Source: Bacillota bacterium (lineage in GTDB: Bacteria > Bacillota > Clostridia > Christensenellales > UBA3700). Taken from it: 40,511 bases of DNA. The stretch lies in contig JAEWXG010000022.1 in NCBI GenBank assembly GCA_023396095.1, positions 1 to 40,511 of the forward strand, written 5' to 3'. Both the position numbers and the translations under genes were made by a program. Every line of letters starts with the position of its first letter. Position 1 is the first letter of the stretch. The notes under the pieces are model-generated. The model searched no databases, was not told the DNA's origin, and saw nothing but the letters and a program-made list of their open reading frames with translations. Below, in pieces: positions 34,156 to 40,511 of this stretch.

Positions 34156-37100
34156 CTATACAATAGGTGAAAGCAAGGTTGGAATAGTGCGGTTAACTTT
34201 ATCTCCTAACCCTAATTGACCCCCATGATTTACTCCCCACACATAAATTGAGTTTTCTGTTGTTAAAATTATTGAATGATATGCTCCTATAGATATTTCC
34301 TTTACTCTCATATTTCCATAATTTAAAACTGAAAGCAATATTGGAACATTGTGATCATATGTATCACCTACACCTAAACCCAATTGACCATAATCATTTT
34401 GTCCACACACATAAAGTGAGCCGTCTTCTGTTAAAATCGCTGTAGTATTATATCCTAAAGACACATCCTTTATTCTCTTGTTCCCATAACTAGAGCTTGG
34501 AAGTAATGTTAAAGTTTGACGATTAGCTGTATCACCTAAACCTAATTGACCACGGCTGTTAAGTCCACACACATAAAGTGAGCCGTCTTCTGCTAAAATT
34601 GCTGTAGTGTTATGTCCTAAAGACACTTTCTTTATTTGTTTATAATCATAATCTATACTTGGAATGAGCACTGGTAAAATTTGATTTGAATTATTATTTA
34701 TACCTAATTCCCCAAGAAAATTTGATCCACACATATAAATTAAGTCATCTGTTGTTAGTATTGCTGTATGAGATAATCCTAATGAAACCTCCTTTATTAT
34801 CTTATATCCATATCTCGCATGTGGAACAAATGTTGGAATGTTGCGATTACTCAAAGACCCTACACATAATTGACCACTCTCACCATATCCCCATGTAAAT
34901 AAATCTCGATTTTCTGTTAAAATTGCTGTATTATAAACTCCCATAAATACTTTATCTATTATTTGCCCTGAATAATATGAACTTGGAAGCAAAGTTGGAA
35001 CATCGCGGTCAATATTATCCCCTAAACCCAATTGACCACAATTATTTTGTCCACACATATAAAGTGAGCGATTTTCTGTTAAAATTGCCGTATGGTACTC
35101 TCCTAAATATACGTCGTAAATTTTTTCATTTCCATAACTTGAACTTGGAAGCAAAGTTGGAACATCGCGGTCAATATTATCCCCTAAACCCAATTGACCA
35201 TAATTATTTTGTCCACACATATAAACTGAGCCATCTTCTGTTAAAATTACCGTATGATACCCTCGTGTTAATACTTTCCTAATTTCTTTAGGAGGCAAAG
35301 GCTCATAATAAACTGTACTACTTGTGTTAAAACCATTAACTATTGTAACAGTTTCACTAGTTATATTTGTATCAACTAGTTTATATCCAGATGGCGCTGT
35401 TGGATAAATTATAGTTTTACTATATCCAATTGCCCCTGTCACCATATCGCTATTTCTCTCTATACCAGGCACTAGATTAGTTGTACCATTCAAATAATAA
35501 TTTATTGTATGTGTAAATGTTTGCGAATTATCAACTTCATAGTATATATTAACAACCGCACTATTATTACCTTTAATTGTTATTGTTGTAGGATTTCCAG
35601 CACTTTCTTTATATCCGCTTGGTGCCACAGGTGCTATAACATTTACAACTTGGTCTATATATCCCGTAACACTATCTGGATTAGGTGTGATCCCAGGAAC
35701 CTTGTTTGTTGTTCCTTTCAAGTAATAATTTATTTTACCGATAAAAGTGTTTTGTGTAACATCTATTTCATAATAAACTATACTACTTGTGTTAAAACCA
35801 TTAACTATTGTAACAGTTTCGCTAGTTATATTTGTATCAACTAGTTTGTATCCAGATGGCGCTGTTGGGTATGTTACAGTTTTACTATATCCAATTGCTC
35901 CTGTCACCATATCGCTATTTCTCTCTATACCAGGCACTAAATTAGTTGTACCACTCAAGTAATAATTTATTGTATGTGTAAATGTTTGCGAATTATCAAC
36001 TTCATAATATATATTAACAACTTTATTAGGCACATTTAGATTAATTAAAATAGGCATTCCATCTGTTACAACATATCCAACAACCATAGGGTGAGAAATT
36101 TCTATAAACTCATTCACATATCCGTTCCTCATTATAGGCGACTCAACTCCTGGTACTGGTATTGTTGTACCTTTAATGTAATAATTTATTGTGCATTGAT
36201 ACACTTCTTTCTCGGTATAATGCGCATATAGAGTAAAATTAGTTTTTACTTTAGAATTAAAATCATATGTTGATATTGTCTCCTCAGCTGTTAACGACCA
36301 GAAGGCAAACATTTTACCTGGTTTTACTAATGTCACATTTGGTTCACGAACAATATCATTATACTTAACATTCATATCATCGATGTTTGGAAGCCCACCT
36401 TGTGTGTCAAACGATATCGTATAGATATTTCTTGTATAGTAAATTTTTAGAATTGAATCCTGCAGAACCACAATAGATTTATCAGATTTTGATGCATTAT
36501 ATGTAAAACCAACTATTTCTAATGGTTTTGCTTCATAACTTGAATTTATTTCTAAACTTATATGTTCTGTTTTATATAATTCATACTCACTATCATTAAA
36601 TGTTTCAACATAATGCTCAATTTTTACATCCTTAACATTAGTATTATTTTCTGCTCCCCAAATAGCATATATAACTGTGTCTTGATTCAATGGCGTTTTG
36701 AAATCAAATTCAAACTGATTAGCTGATGAAAGAGTATAGTATTTAAATACATAACCGTCTTTTGAAGGATGATTTTGAGGTTTAGTAATTGTAGCTCCAC
36801 TTTTAATTTGATACAATAGCGGATCAAGTCCTGAACCTCCTTGTAAATCAAAAGTAACTTTTATTATATTTCTCTTATAAAATAACTTAAACCTATTGTT
36901 AAATATATTATCACTAACAGTTAATGCGCCTATTTTCGTTTCAGGATGAGTCAAATCTAAAATCATATTATCAAAAACTTTCTTATCTGCTTCCTGCAAC
37001 TCAACAACATCATTAACCATAGCGTTTATGTGTGTACTATCATAAAGACTATATCCTTCATCTTCAACATTCTCAAAATAATATTCTATCAAATAGCCTG

Positions 37101-38337
37101 GATTCAACCAACGTGCATGCAATTCTGTATCTTTGTCTGGCGTAAAAATAGTAGGGACAGGTAACCCTTCATAATTATACCAAATCCATCCTTTAAACTC
37201 ATTTGTTCCATTATCAATCAACTTGTTTAAAACAATAGAATCCCCAGGTGTGACATATTTTGTAATAAGCAAATCTCCATTATTCCATAAATTAATCTTA
37301 TAGCGATCAATAAAATGGGCATATAGATCCATGTCTTCAGATGGCATTAATGACTCGTTGAAAATTTCACCATTACTAATATTATTGTACCAACCAGTAA
37401 AATGAATTCTAACATCTTGCGTTACTCTATCATTCAAATCAGGTAATGAAATAATACTCCTTTCTTCACCAGTAATTACTTGGTAGATACTATCACCTAA
37501 ATATAAATTCAATTTTACGGCTGTTTTAACAAAATCGCCGTAAATATTAATATCTAAATTAGATACAATATTACTAAAATCAAAAACTTGACTCTTTTCC
37601 TTGTCTCGATACCAATTTGCTACTTTATATCCTGGAATAAAGTCATCCGCTGGTCTTATAATTTTTGTTCTTCCTTTATAATATTTTTTGTTTACCAAAT
37701 TATTATTGTTATCTAAAAAATTTATACAATACTCTCCGTCATGCTCTCTTCTATCCATGACATATATTTTCTCTTGTTCTTTAATCACATCCTCATTATC
37801 CACATCAATCAAATTTGTATATTCTTTATCTGAAAAAAATAATGGATCAATATCAACAATGAAGTTATCATTTATAAATTTGACTTTATTTTCCTTTGAA
37901 GAAAAAACATTTTTAACTACACAACCTAGATATCTATTTTCCGAATATATAAATAAGATATTAGTATAGTTAATTTTTAGTTTATAAGTAGCTACAATTT
38001 TTTTATTCTTATAACTCACATCAAAATTTGTTGAGCTAAAATCCGGTGATAAATTTATAATGCGATCAACGCCATTAAGTTTAATATTTTTATCATTTGC
38101 TATCAATTTAATTATATCAGATATTTTAAAAGATCTTGAATCTGCTGGCGTATAAATTATTTCCTTAGTTTGGTCATCTATTTTTATATCACCAGATACT
38201 GCTATCTGCTTTTCAAGATGATATCTGTTAAGATTTCTACTATAAATTATCAATGCAAGAACAGCCAATAAAATTATTACTGTAGCACATAATACTGCAA
38301 CAACTTTTTCTATAGTTTTTAGCGATTTAGTGTTCAT
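34156..38337 (-). CDS. Giant membrane-anchored surface protein: InlB-type repeats, MucBP-like repeats, RCC1 propeller
   Basis: A 1393-residue protein. A short basic N-terminus and one hydrophobic helix (about 12-33) suggest an N-in signal anchor with the rest outside. Residues about 190-710 hold Listeria-Bacteroides (InlB-B) type repeats (FTGWYNN...LYAHF; FDLQGGSG...YAIW; FDTQGG...LYAHY). Four MucBP-like repeats (INYYLKGTT.VPGI) run at about 714-1010; the second and fourth are nearly identical. Seven RCC1 repeats of about 54 residues (SLGHNTTAILAEDGSLYVCG..GQLGLGD) fill 1018-1393, enough for one complete beta-propeller. No LPXTG motif or lipobox is present. Likely role: adhesion or host/mucus binding, inferred. 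A GGGGTG site precedes the ATG. It is the last gene of a unit behind a phase-variable-type promoter. Confidence 0.85.
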   Translation of the reverse strand: MNTKSLKTIEKVVAVLCATVIILLAVLALIIYSRNLNRYHLEKQIAVSGDIKIDDQTKEIIYTPADSRSFKISDIIKLIANDKNIKLNGVDRIINLSPDFSSTNFDVSYKNKKIVATYKLKINYTNILFIYSENRYLGCVVKNVFSSKENKVKFINDNFIVDIDPLFFSDKEYTNLIDVDNEDVIKEQEKIYVMDRREHDGEYCINFLDNNNNLVNKKYYKGRTKIIRPADDFIPGYKVANWYRDKEKSQVFDFSNIVSNLDINIYGDFVKTAVKLNLYLGDSIYQVITGEERSIISLPDLNDRVTQDVRIHFTGWYNNISNGEIFNESLMPSEDMDLYAHFIDRYKINLWNNGDLLITKYVTPGDSIVLNKLIDNGTNEFKGWIWYNYEGLPVPTIFTPDKDTELHARWLNPGYLIEYYFENVEDEGYSLYDSTHINAMVNDVVELQEADKKVFDNMILDLTHPETKIGALTVSDNIFNNRFKLFYKRNIIKVTFDLQGGSGLDPLLYQIKSGATITKPQNHPSKDGYVFKYYTLSSANQFEFDFKTPLNQDTVIYAIWGAENNTNVKDVKIEHYVETFNDSEYELYKTEHISLEINSSYEAKPLEIVGFTYNASKSDKSIVVLQDSILKIYYTRNIYTISFDTQGGLPNIDDMNVKYNDIVREPNVTLVKPGKMFAFWSLTAEETISTYDFNSKVKTNFTLYAHYTEKEVYQCTINYYIKGTTIPVPGVESPIMRNGYVNEFIEISHPMVVGYVVTDGMPILINLNVPNKVVNIYYEVDNSQTFTHTINYYLSGTTNLVPGIERNSDMVTGAIGYSKTVTYPTAPSGYKLVDTNITSETVTIVNGFNTSSIVYYEIDVTQNTFIGKINYYLKGTTNKVPGITPNPDSVTGYIDQVVNVIAPVAPSGYKESAGNPTTITIKGNNSAVVNIYYEVDNSQTFTHTINYYLNGTTNLVPGIERNSDMVTGAIGYSKTIIYPTAPSGYKLVDTNITSETVTIVNGFNTSSTVYYEPLPPKEIRKVLTRGYHTVILTEDGSVYMCGQNNYGQLGLGDNIDRDVPTLLPSSSYGNEKIYDVYLGEYHTAILTENRSLYMCGQNNCGQLGLGDNIDRDVPTLLPSSYYSGQIIDKVFMGVYNTAILTENRDLFTWGYGESGQLCVGSLSNRNIPTFVPHARYGYKIIKEVSLGLSHTAILTTDDLIYMCGSNFLGELGINNNSNQILPVLIPSIDYDYKQIKKVSLGHNTTAILAEDGSLYVCGLNSRGQLGLGDTANRQTLTLLPSSSYGNKRIKDVSLGYNTTAILTEDGSLYVCGQNDYGQLGLGVGDTYDHNVPILLSVLNYGNMRVKEISIGAYHSIILTTENSIYVWGVNHGGQLGLGDKVNRTIPTLLSPIV
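34981..35261. repeat. Near-identical tandem copies encoding RCC1 blades 1 and 2
   Basis: The DNA at 34981-35099 recurs at 35143-35261 with only a handful of differences. The offset is 162 bp, exactly 54 codons or one propeller blade, so unequal exchange would add or remove a whole blade in frame. Confidence 0.8.
35304..36019. repeat. Direct repeat of about 250 bp inside the surface-protein gene
   Basis: 35304-35554 and 35769-36019 are nearly identical and encode the fourth and second MucBP-like repeats. The offset is 465 bp or 155 codons, so recombination between them would delete or duplicate two repeats while staying in frame. Confidence 0.85.
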
Positions 38338-38347
38338 AACACCCCCA

Positions 38348-38464
38348 TCAATGCACGAAGCATAAAATATTTCTATATATTAGATATAAAATTGTTCCAG
38401 TAGCAACAGCACCCGTTACATACATAACATACCATAAGATTTTTTCCACATTTTTTTTAATCAT
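38348..38464 (-). CDS. 38-residue single-helix membrane protein
   Basis: A short ORF between the coiled-coil gene and the giant surface-protein gene, starting ATG 38464 behind AAAGGGGGATGG. A basic N-terminus (MIKKNVEKIL) leads into one hydrophobic helix (about 10-32: YVMYVTGAVATGTILYLIY) and a short end with a Cys. Its stop lies 10 bp before the next ATG, and its ribosome site overlaps the stop of the preceding gene. Packing, ribosome site and a clean helix support a real small gene. Function unknown; an assembly or anchoring partner is a guess. Confidence 0.65.
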   Translation of the reverse strand: MIKKNVEKILWYVMYVTGAVATGTILYLIYRNILCFVH

Positions 38465-38480
38465 ATAAAACCATCCCCCT

Positions 38481-39836
38481 TTAGAAACATGACTTTAAAA
38501 TGATAAATACAATCATTACAATTGAAATATATAATGCCGATAAGAAAATATTAAAACCTAATTTGCTTTTTTTCTTTTGCACCTCTATACTGCACTCCTC
38601 AACTATTTTCTCTACGATCTTTTCTTCTTCAGATACATTTTTCTCATCATTTAAAGTAACTTCAAAAATTTGATTTTCTATTTTTGTACTATCTTCTTCA
38701 GCCCTATTAAGTTGCAACAGCATACTTTTATCAGACTCAAAACTTTGAACTTTTTTAGCAAGTTCCGCTTTTTCTTCAGACATTTGCTTACCCTCAAGTT
38801 CAATAGCATTAAACTTATCTTCCATTTCTTTTAAATTAACTTGTTGCTGTTTAATGATTTCTTCTTTATCATTAATTTCTTTTAATAAAGTTTCTCTCGC
38901 CTGACCTTCTAATCTCAAAGCTTCAACTCTTTCTTGTTTCAATTCCTCATTCAGCCTTGTATACTCGATTAATAACTTTGAGTATTCATCTTCTGTAGCA
39001 TTTACTGGTATCCCCATCTCATACACAGAGTCACTATGCGGTAAAACATAGTTATCTTTAGAACTTTCTGCTCTTTGAAGAATATATTCTATAGCCTCTT
39101 TTTTACCAAGTTTAAAATAAGTTTTAATATTATGTTTTTTTGCTAAATCGGCAATCTCTTTCATTGAACCAGTTTTTAAAATAGAATCACTCTCTACGTC
39201 CAATATTTTTTTAACTTCCAATTTCCCACGCACATAATCCCTAAAAGTCTCCCCTGCTAACCTTTCAGGAATAAAAACATTATATTTCTTCCCAATTTTG
39301 ATAATTTCATCTACTGTAGAACTATTAAAAATTATCGGTCTAAAATCTTTAATCAAAAGTCCATCAAAAAAACCAAAACTGTCTGTGAATATTTCTCGAA
39401 ATTCAATGTTAACATCAACAGCTTTTATATCTTTCACTTCACCTACACGTTTATACGCATTACTAGCTTTCTTGCTCAATATTTCATAAAAATCATCGTC
39501 TATATTTCTCAAAATATTTTTATACAATTTGCTTACATAATCATCATCTAAATCGCGTGAGTCAAACTGTTCAAATAAAAATTCTAGTTGTGATTGCGAA
39601 AAAATATTAAACCACAAAAGTCTATAATTCTTACGACTGTCCAGTGTTAAACATTCATGCCTTGTTTTAATAACAAAAGGTCTTAATGAATTTCGCATAA
39701 CATCCATTTGCATTTTTTTATCAATGAAAACTGCGTTCGCCTTAAACAAGTCACTTAATTCTTTAAGCGATATAGACTGCATTTCTTTTGCTACAACATC
39801 AATATCTCGATTATCAATCTTTAAATCCTCTACCAT
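38481..39836 (-). CDS. Tail-anchored coiled-coil protein with SAP/Rho-N-like motifs
   Basis: A 451-residue protein I cannot assign. Three segments (about 22-52, 173-206, 223-255) have the helix-extended-loop-helix pattern of SAP/Rho-N motifs, clearest in SMKEIADLAKKHNIKTYF followed by KKEAIEYIL. Residues 281-382 form a long charged coiled coil; a Glu-rich linker follows and the protein ends with a hydrophobic helix (about 426-447) and KSCF, a C-terminal tail anchor, so most of it is cytoplasmic. The ATG at 39836 follows TAGGGGTG; the TTG at 39863 is less likely. It is the first gene after the G-tract promoter, with a leader of about 175 nt. Confidence 0.75.
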   Translation of the reverse strand: MVEDLKIDNRDIDVVAKEMQSISLKELSDLFKANAVFIDKKMQMDVMRNSLRPFVIKTRHECLTLDSRKNYRLLWFNIFSQSQLEFLFEQFDSRDLDDDYVSKLYKNILRNIDDDFYEILSKKASNAYKRVGEVKDIKAVDVNIEFREIFTDSFGFFDGLLIKDFRPIIFNSSTVDEIIKIGKKYNVFIPERLAGETFRDYVRGKLEVKKILDVESDSILKTGSMKEIADLAKKHNIKTYFKLGKKEAIEYILQRAESSKDNYVLPHSDSVYEMGIPVNATEDEYSKLLIEYTRLNEELKQERVEALRLEGQARETLLKEINDKEEIIKQQQVNLKEMEDKFNAIELEGKQMSEEKAELAKKVQSFESDKSMLLQLNRAEEDSTKIENQIFEVTLNDEKNVSEEEKIVEKIVEECSIEVQKKKSKLGFNIFLSALYISIVMIVFIILKSCF

Positions 39837-40020
39837 AAATTTCACCCCTACTATCTTGTGCAATGTTTAATTACTAACAAATTTGTGGACTAGATGATTA
39901 TTTTGTAAGTTGTAAAAAAATATCAAAGTTAATGCAGCCGCAAAATCAAAGATGTTCCTGCAACCAACCTCTCTTACATAACAATCCCCACTATCAAAAT
40001 ATTTTTTTATTCTCAATTAA

Positions 40021-40051
40021 ATTATACCCCCCCCCCCCGCAATATTGTCAA
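40021..40051 (-). promoter_or_regulatory. Consensus promoter with a 12-G tract in the spacer, probably phase-variable
   Basis: On the minus strand TTGACA (40051-40046), then ATATTGC and twelve G (C12 on +, 40027-40038), then TATAAT (40026-40021). Both boxes are perfect consensus; the spacer is 19 bp, two more than optimal, so ten G would give 17 bp. Slipped-strand changes of homopolymers in promoter spacers switch surface genes in Neisseria, Haemophilus and Mycoplasma. A near-palindrome TTGTCAATTCACAA (40045-40058) overlaps the -35 and could be an operator. Transcription would start near 40014 and read the three-gene surface unit. Confidence 0.85.
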
Positions 40052-40084
40052 TTCACAATTTTTGCTAATAAAAGAGGCTAATGA

Positions 40085-40231
40085 CAGATATATTTTCTCA
40101 AAACTGTACACGGGAAAAATTTAAGCGCACAAGAAAAGCAATGGATACTTTTAAGTGATGGTTCTTCTAATAATGAGGTGAACCCACAAAGTTGGACAAT
40201 TTCTATAAATGTTATTAAATTAGCAGATTAA
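40085..40231 (+). pseudogene. 3' fragment of an unrecognised gene
   Basis: An open frame of 48 codons without a start codon, reading ...SAQEKQWILLSDGSSNN and ending INVIKLAD before TAA (40229-40231). It looks protein-like in composition and is followed 10 bp later by a terminator, as a genuine gene end would be. The upstream part is gone, replaced by DNA leading to the G-tract promoter. I do not recognise the family; chance openness is possible. Confidence 0.3.
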
Positions 40232-40240
40232 TTTTATTCT

Positions 40241-40269
40241 AAAAATATCATATCATATATGGTATTTTT
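40241..40269. terminator. Bidirectional AT-rich terminator
   Basis: AAAAATATCATA (40241-40252) and TATGGTATTTTT (40258-40269) pair at 11 of 12 positions with a T-run on either strand. It separates the + strand remnant from the minus-strand gene entering from the right. Confidence 0.65.
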
Positions 40270-40296
40270 TAACACTACACAAATTATTACACAAAA

Positions 40297-40511
40297 TTAT
40301 TTGTTTTCAAAATACTCTCTAAAGATGATCATATTATCCGTTTCTTTAATTGTTTTATAAATATTACAGTCTTTAAAATATTTGACTGTTTCTTCGTTAT
40401 AATTATCATAACTTATTTCCCTTTTATTTAAATTGGATGTTTTCCAAAAACTTTTACAATTAAAAGGAACAGACCTATTTTTTGAAATATATTTTGAAAT
40501 ATAAAATATTA
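40297..40511 (-). CDS. C-terminal part of an unrecognised gene, cut by the window edge
   Basis: An open minus-strand frame enters from the right edge and stops at TAA 40299-40297, giving at least 71 residues: Lys/Asn/Tyr-rich with CKSFWKTSN, EETVKYFKDC and the end IFREYFENK. A terminator lies 28 bp after it. Composition and the terminator support a real gene end. No family can be named from this piece. Confidence 0.55.
   Translation of the reverse strand, partial: IFYISKYISKNRSVPFNCKSFWKTSNLNKREISYDNYNEETVKYFKDCNIYKTIKETDNMIIFREYFENK

Noticed and set aside
34156..38337. Eukaryotic contamination suggested by RCC1 repeats
   Set aside because: RCC1 repeats also occur in bacterial surface proteins; the gene has bacterial ribosome site, signal anchor, InlB-type repeats, an intrinsic terminator and matching base composition.
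34156..38337. LPXTG-anchored protein or lipoprotein
   Set aside because: No LPXTG near the C-terminus, and the Cys17 context (AVLC) does not fit a lipobox; an N-terminal signal anchor explains it better.
1..40511. Mycoplasma-type code with TGA as tryptophan
   Set aside because: truB, the Nfo-like gene and the 38-residue ORF end naturally in TGA overlapping or just before the next start, and tryptophan is written TGG.

Overview
The window comes from a very AT-rich, standard-code bacterium, most likely an uncultured or gut-type clostridial member of the Bacillota. Evidence: IspH is fused to ribosomal protein S1 (a clostridial trait) in the order cmk-plsC-ispH/S1; the Firmicutes rimP-nusA-ylxR-ylxQ-infB-rbfA and efp-asp23-nusB-folD-xseAB blocks are present; starts usually carry AGGAGG-type ribosome sites; TGA is a stop (truB, the Nfo-like gene). 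The assignment rests on gene content only.

Left part (1-16 kb), mostly + strand: a heterodimeric ABC exporter pair behind palindromic operator-like DNA; about 1 kb of AT-rich non-coding DNA; an AhpC-type peroxiredoxin with a consensus promoter; a minus-strand AAA-14/DUF4143 ATPase with short repeats and an inverted repeat beside it; a cytoplasmic GH20 hexosaminidase; a XerC/D-type recombinase that looks leaderless; then unfamiliar genes (two membrane proteins, a PadR regulator with a 430-residue acidic tail, a second acidic-tail membrane protein) and an alpha/beta hydrolase.

Middle part (16-33 kb), all minus strand: about twenty tightly packed or overlapping housekeeping genes read from rimP down to ispH/S1. 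They cover transcription and translation factors (RimP, NusA, YlxR, YlxQ, IF2, RbfA, TruB, EF-P, NusB), cofactors (RibF, FolD), nucleic-acid turnover (NrnA, exonuclease VII, an Nfo-like protein), lipid and isoprenoid synthesis (PlsC, IspH) and Cmk. A promoter precedes rimP with a GC-rich leader hairpin, and a second promoter lies inside the cluster before cmk.

Right part (33-40.5 kb), minus strand: a zinc-ribbon membrane protein, then the most unusual locus. A three-gene unit encodes a 451-residue coiled-coil tail-anchored protein, a 38-residue one-helix protein, and a 1393-residue membrane-anchored surface protein with InlB-type repeats, four MucBP-like repeats and a seven-blade RCC1 propeller. 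Upstream, consensus TTGACA and TATAAT boxes are separated by a 19-bp spacer containing 12 consecutive G (C12 on the + strand). This is the architecture of a phase-variable promoter and is the leading candidate for a new system here. A remnant ORF and the 3' end of another unrecognised gene close the window.
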